Shown here: one piece after another, positions 1-5,800 of the stretch | Numbering within the stretch: the stretch's first letter is position 1 | Layout: every line of letters begins with the position of its first letter | Source of the DNA: Bacillota bacterium | GTDB lineage: Bacteria; Bacillota; Bacilli; Calditerricolales; Calditerricolaceae | Reading direction: 5' to 3' | Assembly: GCA_017577925.1 (NCBI GenBank) | Contig: PKQU01000114.1 | Location: 1-6,708, forward strand | Length of the DNA stretch: 6,708 bases | The notes under the pieces: model-generated | What the model saw: the letters and a program-made list of their open reading frames with translations, nothing else | Told to the model about the DNA's origin: nothing | The model's database searches: none | Position numbers and translations under genes: made by a program

Positions 1-770
1 GCCGGCCGCACGAGGACCTGGGGTGCGCCGCATTCCGGATGGCGCACCACCAACGGCCGCATGCCGTAGACATCAGCCAACGTCGGCTCGGCCAGCACCT
101 CCTCCGGCCGGCCGCGCGCCACCACGCGCCCCTCCACCAGCAACACCACCTCGTCGGCATAAAGCGCGGCCAGGTTCAGGTCGTGGAGCACCATCACCAC
201 GGTCAGCCCGTCCTGGCGTTGCCAACGGCGCACCCGATCGAGGAGGTGGACCTGGTGGGCGAGGTCCAAATGGGTGGTCGGCTCGTCGAGGAGCAACACC
301 CGCGGCTCCTGGGCCATGACGCGCGCCAACGCCACGCGCTGGCGCTGGCCGCCACTGAGCCGGTCGACGGGCACATCGGCCAGGTGGCGCAGCTTCAGCT
401 CATCGAGGACGCGCGCCACCACCGCCCGGTCGTGTGCCGTCTCGCCGCGCAACGGGCGAAGATACGGGTGGCGGCCCATCGCCACCAGTTCGCGGACCGT
501 AAAGGGGAAGGGGGCAGCCGTTTCCTGCGGGAGCACGGCCATGAGGCGAGCCAGCTCCCGCCGCCGGTAGGCGCACACCGGCCGGCCGGCCACCCACACG
601 CTCCCCCGGTCCGGCTCGTCCACGCCAGAAAGCACCCGGAGCAGCGTGCTTTTCCCCGCCCCATTGGGCCCGATCACCGCTACACATGCGCCGGCCGGGA
701 CCTCCAGGGAAACACCGCGCAGCACGTCTCGCCCGTCGTATGCTTTCCACACATCGCGCACCACAATCAT
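1..770 (-). CDS. btuD: Vitamin B12 ABC transporter, ATP-binding protein BtuD (3' end cut by window edge)
   Basis: This is the nucleotide-binding subunit that powers corrinoid import through BtuC. 256 complete codons are visible from the ATG at 770, and the frame is still open at base 1, so the C-terminus is missing. All ABC ATPase motifs are present: Walker A GPNGAGKST (34-42), Q-loop LPQE with Gln82, signature LSGGQ (138-142) followed by RQRVALA, Walker B VLLLDEP with Asp162 and Glu163, a D-loop (THLD), and the switch histidine His196 in LHDLN. The segment MGRHPY after the Q-loop is typical of the FecE/BtuD/HmuV subfamily. The start is supported by AAAGGAG at 785-779, eight bases upstream; this site lies in the 18-bp gap after btuC. 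The B12 assignment rather than iron or haem rests on the upstream cobalamin riboswitch. The ABC domain is nearly complete at the edge. Some Bacillus homologues carry an extra C-terminal corrinoid-salvage domain, and this window cannot show whether this one does. Confidence 0.93.
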   Translation of the reverse strand, partial: MIVVRDVWKAYDGRDVLRGVSLEVPAGACVAVIGPNGAGKSTLLRVLSGVDEPDRGSVWVAGRPVCAYRRRELARLMAVLPQETAAPFPFTVRELVAMGRHPYLRPLRGETAHDRAVVARVLDELKLRHLADVPVDRLSGGQRQRVALARVMAQEPRVLLLDEPTTHLDLAHQVHLLDRVRRWQRQDGLTVVMVLHDLNLAALYADEVVLLVEGRVVARGRPEEVLAEPTLADVYGMRPLVVRHPECGAPQVLVRP

Positions 771-788
771 TGGCACCGCTCCTTTCCG

Positions 789-1808
789 TCACCACCCGCG
801 CCGGCTGCGCCGCAACAAGTAGGCGAAAAAGGGCGCTCCCAGTATCGCCGTCACCGCTCCGACGGGCAGCTCCGCCCCCGCCAGCACTGTACGCGCGAAG
901 GTGTCGGCCCACAGCAGGACAAAGGCCCCCGCCAACGCCGACATCGGCACCAGCACGCGATGATCCGGCCCGACGAGCAGGCGCATCACGTGAGGCACAA
1001 CCAGGCCGACAAACCCGATGATCCCGGATACCGACACCACAGCCGCCGTCATCAGCGAGGCCGCGAGAAGGATGTGCGTCTTGCGTCGCTCCGTCTCCAC
1101 GCCGAGATGAGCGGCTTGCTCTTCGCCAAGGGTGAACACGTTGAGGTCGCGCGCCCAGAGGAGGAGCAATACAAACGGTACGAGCACATATGGCAAGGCG
1201 GCGGCAACCAGTATCGGATCGCGGTTAGCCAGGCTACCCATCAGCCAGTAGATGACGTTCGGCAGACGATCTGCGGAAAAGGCGAGGGCCAGCGTCAGCG
1301 CCGCACCGAGGAAGGCCTGCACCACCACACCGGCCAGGAGCGTCGTTTCCCGTCCCAGCCGCCCGCCAATGGCCCCCAGACGCAACGTGACGAGAAGGGC
1401 GGCCATCCCCCCGCCAAAGGCGGCCAGCGGCACGGCGAACAGCCCCAGGTGCGCCTGCGGCCAGCCGGTGAGCAGAACGAGCACCGCCCCAAGGGCCGCA
1501 CCCGATGACACGCCCAAGATGTAGGGGTCTGCGAGGGGATTGCGCAGCACCCCCTGGTATGCCGCGCCGGCAGCCCCGAGGGCAGCCCCGACCAAGAGGG
1601 CCAGCATTGCGCGGGGCACGCGCAGGTTCCACACGATGGCTTGGGCCACCGCATCCCCCTCGGCCACGTGTCCGGTCACCTTGCCCCACAGCACCCGCCC
1701 AACGGTGGACAAGGGAAGGTCGACGCTGCCCAGCATCAAGCTGGCCAACAGGGACAGCAAGAGGGCGCCGCCCATCCCGGCCATCCACATCGCCTTATGC
1801 GCCCGCAT
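789..1808 (-). CDS. btuC: Vitamin B12 ABC transporter, permease BtuC (FecCD family)
   Basis: This 339-residue integral membrane protein forms the homodimeric channel of the importer. It is strongly hydrophobic, with many predicted membrane helices, and its length is normal for FecCD/BtuC permeases. Family hallmarks visible are the stretch from RVPRAMLA to GVLRNPLADPYILGVSSGA (63-104), the cytoplasmic coupling region around TLGEEQAAHLGV (226-237) that contacts the ATPase, GFVGLVVPHVMRLLVG (265-280), and ELPVGAVTAILGAPFFAYLL near the C-terminus. The N-terminus is positively charged and precedes the first helix at about 11-28. The ATG at 1808 follows a GAGAGG/AAAGG purine-rich site; Met8 and Met12 are less well placed alternatives. 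It lies 23 bp after btuF and 18 bp before btuD on the same strand, so all three are almost certainly co-transcribed under the riboswitch. Sequence alone does not separate B12 permeases from siderophore permeases; the leader makes B12 the likely substrate. Confidence 0.94.
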   Translation of the reverse strand: MRAHKAMWMAGMGGALLLSLLASLMLGSVDLPLSTVGRVLWGKVTGHVAEGDAVAQAIVWNLRVPRAMLALLVGAALGAAGAAYQGVLRNPLADPYILGVSSGAALGAVLVLLTGWPQAHLGLFAVPLAAFGGGMAALLVTLRLGAIGGRLGRETTLLAGVVVQAFLGAALTLALAFSADRLPNVIYWLMGSLANRDPILVAAALPYVLVPFVLLLLWARDLNVFTLGEEQAAHLGVETERRKTHILLAASLMTAAVVSVSGIIGFVGLVVPHVMRLLVGPDHRVLVPMSALAGAFVLLWADTFARTVLAGAELPVGAVTAILGAPFFAYLLRRSRRGW

Positions 1809-1831
1809 GGCCCTTTCCTCTCAGCCGGCCC

Positions 1832-2812
1832 TCATTGGAACCGCTCGGGATAGAACGTCTTGGCCAGTGTCTCCACGCCGTCGAGAATGCGCGGGCCGGG
1901 ACGGCTGATGAGGTCAGGGTCGAGGGCATACACGCGGCCTTCCTTCACCGCATCCACCACGCTCCATCCCGCGCGCTGCTTGGGCTTGTCCGCCGCGTTT
2001 GGGACGTAGTACCCGTACGTGACCACGATCACCTGCGGGTTTCGCTGGATGACCATCTCGGCGCTGATCTTCTGCCAGCCTTCCAGGTCGTGGGCGATGT
2101 TCTGCCCGCCGGCCAGCTGGATCAGCTCATCCAGGAACGTGTGCTTCCCGGCCGTGTACAGCTGGTCGGGGTCTGCCTCCACGTAAACGCGCACGCGTTC
2201 CTTTTCCGGAATGGCCTGAACCTTCTCACGAATGGCCTCTTCCTTCGCTTTCATGCGCGCGATGAGTTGCTGAGCTTCCTTCGTGCGGTTCGTGATCTTG
2301 CCCAGTTCGCCAATCACGCGATAGACATCCCTCAGGGACTGCGGATCATACAGGACCACTGTCAGGCCCGCCTTGCGCAGCGCATCCACGGTTTCCTTGT
2401 TGTGCGAGCCGAGCACCACGAGATCCGGCTTCAAGCTGAGGAGCTCTTCCGTCGGCGGGTTCAGGCCGTCTTGAAAGACGTGCTCCACCTTGTTCTGCAC
2501 GTCGGGCGGGTAATTGTCCCACTTGGTGACGGCCACCACCTTCCCCTCCAGGCCCAGCGCAAACAGCGTCTCGGTGTGACTGGGCATCAACGAGACGATG
2601 CGCTGCGGCGCTTGCGGAACGGTCACCTTTGCCCCGCTGTCGTCCTGCACGGTGAGGGGATAGGTGACAGGCTTGCCGTCGATCCCCTCCTCGGCCGACT
2701 GCCCCGGTGCCGCCTGCTGCCCGGATTGGCACGCGGCAAGACCGACGATCAACAAGAGCAGGATAAAGACGAGGACAACGTTCCTTCCCCTGTGGTGCAT
2801 CCCGCGTTGCAT
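1832..2812 (-). CDS. btuF: Vitamin B12 ABC transporter, substrate-binding lipoprotein BtuF
   Basis: This 326-residue extracellular lipoprotein should bind corrinoid and deliver it to BtuC. It has a basic N-terminus, a hydrophobic stretch at about 12-27 and a lipobox LAAC, with Cys28 as the predicted lipidated residue. A short Gln/Ala/Gly-rich linker follows. The mature part is a class III (helical-backbone) binding protein: the first lobe contains QRIVSLMPSHTETLFALG (70-87) and LLSLKPDLVVLGS (124-136), a long charged helix at about 160-200 joins the lobes, and the second lobe contains the VYVEADPDQLYTAGKHTFLDEL region (209-230). The frame stays open upstream to an ATG at 2995, but that extension would cross the terminator hairpins. 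AAGGAGG at 2825-2819, six bases before the ATG at 2812, and the signal peptide right after it fix the start. It is the first gene of the operon and is controlled by the cobalamin riboswitch. Confidence 0.94.
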   Translation of the reverse strand: MQRGMHHRGRNVVLVFILLLLIVGLAACQSGQQAAPGQSAEEGIDGKPVTYPLTVQDDSGAKVTVPQAPQRIVSLMPSHTETLFALGLEGKVVAVTKWDNYPPDVQNKVEHVFQDGLNPPTEELLSLKPDLVVLGSHNKETVDALRKAGLTVVLYDPQSLRDVYRVIGELGKITNRTKEAQQLIARMKAKEEAIREKVQAIPEKERVRVYVEADPDQLYTAGKHTFLDELIQLAGGQNIAHDLEGWQKISAEMVIQRNPQVIVVTYGYYVPNAADKPKQRAGWSVVDAVKEGRVYALDPDLISRPGPRILDGVETLAKTFYPERFQ

Positions 2813-2818
2813 GGCGTT

Positions 2819-2825
2819 CCTCCTT
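2819..2825 (-). promoter_or_regulatory. Ribosome binding site of btuF
   Basis: The minus strand reads AAGGAGG, six bases before the ATG at 2812-2810. This strong Shine-Dalgarno sequence sits just beyond the T-tract of the leader terminator. It decides the btuF start against the upstream in-frame ATG at 2995. Confidence 0.9.
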
Positions 2826-2850
2826 CTCCCATCCAGGTCGGTATTTGGAC

Positions 2851-2883
2851 AAAACAAAACCCCTTGCCCATACGGACAAGGGG
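2851..2883 (-). terminator. Intrinsic terminator of the cobalamin riboswitch leader
   Basis: On the minus strand the arms CCCCTTG (2883-2877) and CAAGGGG (2866-2860) form a perfect 7-bp stem around a 10-base loop, in which two further C-G pairs are possible. The tract TTTTGTTTT follows directly (2859-2851). It lies between the aptamer and btuF, about 38 bp before the start codon. A terminator here is the usual expression platform of B12 switches in Gram-positive bacteria. Confidence 0.92.
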
Positions 2884-3049
2884 ACGTCGCCACCACAAAC
2901 CAAACGGCACAAAAAGGCCGTCCGTTCCCGGCCTCCATTGCCACCGTACGCCAACGGCCACACTGCCGCCGCGCACCCATGGGCACCAACGGCAATGCCG
3001 CCGGTCAACATGGAACCGGGCGCGTCGCCATCGCGACGTCTGCACCCTT
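2878..3049 (-). promoter_or_regulatory. Predicted antiterminator pairing and competing hairpin in the B12 leader
   Basis: In the minus-strand RNA, GACGUCGC (3040-3033) is complementary to GCGACGUC (2890-2883). AAGGG (3049-3045) is complementary to CCCUU (2882-2878), with a 4-base bulge (3044-3041) on the upstream side only. The downstream partner contains most of the 5' arm of the main terminator, so the two structures exclude each other. The upstream partner can also fold locally as CGUCGC-GAUG-GCGACG (3038-3033 with 3028-3023), which would free the terminator. That gives three alternating helices after the aptamer. Pairing was read by eye; energies were not computed. Confidence 0.55.
2911..2933 (-). 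terminator. Second, weaker terminator-like hairpin in the btu leader
   Basis: The minus strand has GGCCG (2933-2929), an 8-base loop, CGGCC (2920-2916), and then TTTTT (2915-2911). The stem is short but all G/C and the T run is uninterrupted, so it could cause extra termination or pausing upstream of the main terminator. It may instead be chance in GC-rich DNA; its 3' arm could also pair with nearby GCCG. Confidence 0.4.
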
Positions 3050-3072
3050 TCCGCGAGGGCTGCAGCGTCATG

Positions 3073-3239
3073 GGCAAATCGGCAGGTCTCCTGGCTCATG
3101 GATCCTCGCTTCCCGCGCCTTCCCATCCTCAGGTGGACAGTGGCATGATGCGGGTCGCTCCCCATTCACAGTGGCGGGACCGCGCCGGACTTTCACCGGA
3201 CTTCCCTTTTCACCGCCGGGCAAGGCGGACCGATTTGCC
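3073..3239 (-). ncRNA. Cobalamin riboswitch aptamer
   Basis: Read on the minus strand this has the conserved core of the cobalamin riboswitch family (Rfam RF00174). It shows GGTGAAAGTCC (3197-3187), CCCGCCACTGTG (3178-3167), a GGGGAG...GACCC arm leading to ATGCCACTGTCC, GGATGGGAAGG, and the 3' B12 box AGCCAGGAGACCTGCC (3096-3081). Closing stem P1 is a perfect 10-bp helix between GGCAAATCGG (3239-3230) and CCGATTTGCC (3082-3073). The aptamer is complete. It lies about 25 bases after the predicted transcription start and about 190 bases before the terminator. Ligand binding should switch off the btuFCD operon. The layout resembles adenosylcobalamin-type switches, but I did not determine ligand class. 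Confidence 0.96.
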
Positions 3240-3270
3240 TGCGCGCGTCGGTTGTCAACGGGACAGTTCC

Positions 3271-3300
3271 ATTATAGACGACAGGCCCGGTTGTTGGCAA
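3271..3300 (-). promoter_or_regulatory. Sigma-A promoter of the btuFCD operon
   Basis: On the minus strand a -35 box TTGCCA (3300-3295, one mismatch to TTGACA) is separated by 18 bases from a perfect -10 box TATAAT (3276-3271). Initiation is expected near 3264, placing the full riboswitch in the RNA. Confidence 0.85.
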
Positions 3301-3327
3301 CGAACGTTCCGAAGCCGGAGCATCTCG

Positions 3328-3349
3328 CCCCGGGAGTGGCATGCCGGGG
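3328..3349. repeat. Inverted repeat in the divergent intergenic region
   Basis: CCCCGG (3328-3333) and CCGGGG (3344-3349) flank a 10-base spacer that also contributes to the 8-bp palindrome GGCATGCC (3338-3345). It covers the expected -35 region of the SigK-like promoter of the downstream gene pair. It is followed on the plus strand by TTCGTTTT, so it resembles a weak terminator, but no plus-strand gene precedes it within the window. It could be a protein-binding site or chance. Confidence 0.3.
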
Positions 3350-3357
3350 TTCGTTTT

Positions 3358-3366
3358 CATATCGTA
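3358..3366 (+). promoter_or_regulatory. Possible SigK -10 element upstream of the sugar-nucleotide genes
   Basis: CATATCGTA matches the B. subtilis SigK -10 consensus CATAnnnTA exactly, 72 bp upstream of the dehydrogenase ATG. No clear AC-type -35 element is seen 16-17 bases further up. That weakens the call, although activator-dependent SigK promoters often have poor -35 boxes. No convincing sigma-A promoter was seen for this gene pair. It fits a late mother-cell role, as for B. subtilis ytcA. Confidence 0.4.
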
Positions 3367-3438
3367 AGCATCGATCCGTTCATCCCAGCCGACGAATAAC
3401 GCGGGTGGTGAAAACCCAACCCCAAAGGGGGAACCCGA

Positions 3439-4719
3439 ATGAAGGTCTGCATGATCGGAGCCGGATACGTCGGCCTGTCTACAGCGACCGTGCTGGCCGA
3501 GTTGGGACATGACGTCACCTGTGTGGACACGGACACCGAAAAAGTGGCCCAACTGGAACGGGGACGCCTTCCGTTTTACGAGCCGGGGCTCGACGAACTG
3601 GTCGCCCGCGCGCGCGAACAGGGGCGGATGGCGTTCACCGCAGATCTGCGCGGGGGGCTGGACGACGCGTCCGTTGTGATGCTCGCCGTTGGCACGCCGG
3701 CACTCCCCGATGGCCGCTGCGACCTGTCCTCCGTCTGGCAAGCCGTTGACACGTTGGCCCACACGCTGTCCCATCCGGCCACCGTAATCATCAAAAGCAC
3801 GGTGCCCCCGGGCACTGCCGACCGGATCCGGCGTTATCTGGCCGAGGCCGGCCATGACGAGAATGCCGTTCACGTGGTGGCCAACCCCGAATTTCTGCGC
3901 GAAGGCTCCGCCGTAACGGACACCCGCCACCCCGACCGCATCGTCGTGGGCGTCACGTCCCGGGAGGCGCTGGCCCACGTGCGCGCCCTGTACCGTGGGA
4001 TCGAGGCCCCTTATGTCGTGACCTCGCCGACGGGGGCGGAGATGATCAAGTACGCCGCCAACGCCTTTCTGGCCACCAAGATCTCCTTCATCAACGAAAT
4101 GGCCCGCATCTGCGACGCGTACGGGGTCACCATCGACGACGTGGCCGAAGGGATCGGGTTGGATTCGCGCATCGGCCGCGCCTTCCTGCGGGCCGGCCTG
4201 GGATACGGCGGCTCCTGCCTCCCCAAAGACGTGGCCGCGTTGATCCACGCCGCGCGGGACAAGGGAGTCGAACCGCTGCTCCTCCCCGCCGTGCAGCAGG
4301 TCAACGTCACCCAACCCGACGTGTACGCGGACAAATTGCGGGACGCGTTGGGCGGCCTTGCCGGTAAACACGTTGCCATCTGGGGCATTGCCTTCAAACC
4401 CGACACCGACGACGCGCGCGCGTCGCAGGCCCTGGCCCTCATCGACCGGCTGCTCGCGGCGGGATGCACGGTACGCGCGTACGATCCCCTGGCCCGCTGC
4501 ACGCGCCCAGACGTAGCGTGGGCGGCGGACCCGTACCAAGCGGCCGGCAACGCCGATGCCCTCGTTGTCGCCACGGAGTGGGAGATCTTCCGTCACGCCG
4601 ACTGGGGACGCGTCAAGGCGGTCATGCGGGGCAATGTGGTGGTCGATGGACGCAACTGCCTCACCCCCGAATCCCTTCAGTCCCACGGGCTCCGTTACGT
4701 GGGGGTGGGGCGGCCGTGA
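3439..4719 (+). CDS. ugd: UDP-glucose 6-dehydrogenase
   Basis: This cytosolic enzyme oxidises UDP-glucose to UDP-glucuronate with two NAD+. The protein has 426 residues, a usual length. The N-terminal Rossmann domain begins MKVCMIGAGYVGLS (GxGxxG), and NPEFLREGSA lies at 149-158. The central helical domain supplies the catalytic residues Lys204 and Asn208 (MIKYAANAF) and Cys260 and Asp264 in GYGGSCLPKD, at the positions known from streptococcal UDP-glucose dehydrogenases. The C-terminal UDP-binding domain contains AIWGIAFKPDTDDAR and ends DGRNCL...YVGVGRP. No key residue is missing. AAAGGGGG (3424-3431) stands seven bases before the ATG. The stop overlaps the start of the epimerase gene (GTGA, 4716-4719), so the two are translationally coupled. 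In B. subtilis the same enzyme pair occurs as ytcA-ytcB near coat genes, whereas tuaD serves teichuronic acid; the neighbouring coat gene and SigK-like element favour a ytcA-type role, which is inference. Confidence 0.95.
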   Translation: MKVCMIGAGYVGLSTATVLAELGHDVTCVDTDTEKVAQLERGRLPFYEPGLDELVARAREQGRMAFTADLRGGLDDASVVMLAVGTPALPDGRCDLSSVWQAVDTLAHTLSHPATVIIKSTVPPGTADRIRRYLAEAGHDENAVHVVANPEFLREGSAVTDTRHPDRIVVGVTSREALAHVRALYRGIEAPYVVTSPTGAEMIKYAANAFLATKISFINEMARICDAYGVTIDDVAEGIGLDSRIGRAFLRAGLGYGGSCLPKDVAALIHAARDKGVEPLLLPAVQQVNVTQPDVYADKLRDALGGLAGKHVAIWGIAFKPDTDDARASQALALIDRLLAAGCTVRAYDPLARCTRPDVAWAADPYQAAGNADALVVATEWEIFRHADWGRVKAVMRGNVVVDGRNCLTPESLQSHGLRYVGVGRP

Positions 4720-5669
4720 ACCTTCTTGTCACCGGAGCGGCCGGATTCATCGGTTCCCACCTGTGTGAACGGTTGCTGGCGGAGGGCCACACGGTCATCG
4801 GCCTCGACGCCCTGCTGGCCGCCGCGTTGCGGCCGCAGAAACGGCGCAACTTGTCCGTGCTCCTTGCCCACCCGCGCTTCCGATTTGTCGAGGCGGCGGT
4901 CCAAACGGCCGACTGGCGGACGCTGCTCGACGGCGTGGATGCCGTCTTCCACCTGGCCGGCATGCCCGGAGTTCGCACCAGCTGGGGGGCCAACTTCACC
5001 GCCTACGTGGAACACAACATTCTGGCCACGCAGCGCCTCCTGGAAGCCTGCTCGCGCAGACGGCTGCACCGATTCGTGTATGCTTCCACCTCTTCGGTAT
5101 ACGGACACCAGACGGGCCCGGTGGCCGAAACCTGTCCGCCCGCCCCGCTTTCGCCCTACGGCGTCACCAAGCTGGCCGGAGAACACCTGTGTCGGGCCTA
5201 TGCCGAACGAGACGGCCTGCCCGTCGTCATCTTGCGGTACTTCACCGTCTACGGCCCGCGGCAGCGGCCGGACATGGCTTTTCACCGCTTCATCCGCGCC
5301 CTGCTGACGGGCAAGCCCATCCCCCTGTACGGCGACGGACACCAGACGCGCGACTTTACCTATATCGCCGATTGCGTCGAGGGGACCCTTGCCACCCTCA
5401 CCGCCCCCCGCGCCGTCGGCGAGACGATCAATATCGGTGGCAGCGCGCGCGCCAGCCTGCGCGATGTCATCGCCCATTTGGAAGCGCTGACCGGGCGGCG
5501 GGCGACAATCGCCCCGCATGACGCGCCGCCCGGCGAACCCCGCCACACCTGGGCGGACATTTCCAAAGCCCAGCGGCTCCTCGGATACCGTCCCCAGGTC
5601 GACCTGCGCACCGGGCTGGCCCGCCAAATCGACGACCTCAAGCGCCTCTACGCGAGGGAAGCGGGATGA
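4716..5669 (+). CDS. NAD-dependent nucleotide-sugar epimerase (UDP-glucose/UDP-glucuronate 4-epimerase-like, extended SDR)
   Basis: This 317-residue extended short-chain dehydrogenase/reductase acts on nucleotide sugars in the cytosol. The NAD-binding motif GAAGFIG lies at 7-13. FHLAGMPGVRTSW occupies the substrate-side position seen in GalE/GAE enzymes. ASTSSVYG supplies the catalytic Thr/Ser (Thr125 aligns with the GalE serine), and Tyr148 and Lys152 in YGVTK form the YxxxK catalytic pair. The C-terminal half has RYFTVYGPRQRPDMAFHRFI, the nucleotide-binding YGDGHQTRDFTYI, and ADISKAQRLLGYRP. The GTG start at 4716 overlaps the dehydrogenase stop by four bases, with a G-rich site (4701-4710) just before it. 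Longer upstream readings run inside the previous gene and lack the Rossmann start. Coupling to UDP-glucose dehydrogenase suggests UDP-glucuronate as substrate, giving UDP-galacturonate. UDP-glucose 4-epimerase activity is equally possible, and sequence alone cannot settle it. It resembles B. subtilis YtcB. Confidence 0.9.
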   Translation: MNLLVTGAAGFIGSHLCERLLAEGHTVIGLDALLAAALRPQKRRNLSVLLAHPRFRFVEAAVQTADWRTLLDGVDAVFHLAGMPGVRTSWGANFTAYVEHNILATQRLLEACSRRRLHRFVYASTSSVYGHQTGPVAETCPPAPLSPYGVTKLAGEHLCRAYAERDGLPVVILRYFTVYGPRQRPDMAFHRFIRALLTGKPIPLYGDGHQTRDFTYIADCVEGTLATLTAPRAVGETINIGGSARASLRDVIAHLEALTGRRATIAPHDAPPGEPRHTWADISKAQRLLGYRPQVDLRTGLARQIDDLKRLYAREAG

Positions 5670-5705
5670 AAACGGGAGATGCGCATTAGGCCAAGGTTCC
5701 CGCGC

Positions 5706-5751
5706 AAACAAAAGCCCTGCAGGTCCGCCCATCTGCGGATCCGCAGGGCTT
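5706..5751 (-). terminator. Intrinsic terminator of the spore coat gene (minus strand)
   Basis: Read on the minus strand, AAGCCCTGC (5751-5743) pairs perfectly with GCAGGGCTT (5720-5712) over 9 bp around a 22-base loop. TTGTTT follows (5711-5706), giving a TTTTGTTT tail together with the end of the stem. The plus strand has no T-run after this stem, so it serves the leftward coat gene only. An alternative 14-bp palindrome CTGCGGATCCGCAG lies in its right part. Confidence 0.8.
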
Positions 5752-5755
5752 GTCC

Positions 5756-5791
5756 GCGAACGGCACCGTCGTGCCGCACCGCTTTTGTTTT
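5756..5791 (+). terminator. Intrinsic terminator of the dehydrogenase-epimerase unit (plus strand)
   Basis: CGGCAC (5761-5766) and GTGCCG (5771-5776) form a perfect stem with a 4-base loop. Outer GCG (5756-5758) and CGC (5780-5782) extend it across a small aa/cac internal loop. TTTTGTTTT (5783-5791) follows. It ends nine bases before the stop codon of the convergent coat gene. Confidence 0.7.
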
Positions 5792-5800
5792 CCGTCCCGG

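Noticed and set aside
39..1508. Long plus-strand open frame of 489 codons opposite btuD and btuC
   Set aside because: It is rich in His, Gln, Arg and Pro with no recognisable domain. It is the antisense shadow expected in GC-rich coding DNA, while the minus strand carries full ABC transporter motifs.
2813..2995. N-terminal extension of BtuF to the ATG at 2995
   Set aside because: It would place both terminator hairpins inside the coding sequence and move the signal peptide about 70 residues inward. The AAGGAGG before 2812 explains the start.
1505..3148. Plus-strand open frame of 547 codons opposite btuC, btuF and the leader
   Set aside because: It runs through the minus-strand terminators and into the riboswitch and has no domain or ribosome binding site; it is a shadow of btuF.
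3253..3258. Perfect TTGACA on the minus strand inside the btu 5' leader
   Set aside because: At 17 bp spacing the partner hexamer is AATCGG, a poor -10. A start there would also remove the 5' arm of riboswitch P1.
3193..4686. Minus-strand open frame of 497 codons opposite the dehydrogenase gene
   Set aside because: The plus strand encodes a complete UDP-glucose dehydrogenase with every catalytic residue. The antisense frame also crosses the btu promoter and aptamer start.
5666..5689. Tiny open frame MKTGDAH overlapping the epimerase stop (ATGA)
   Set aside because: Seven codons only, with no conservation evidence; probably chance, though it could be a relic of a lost downstream operon gene.
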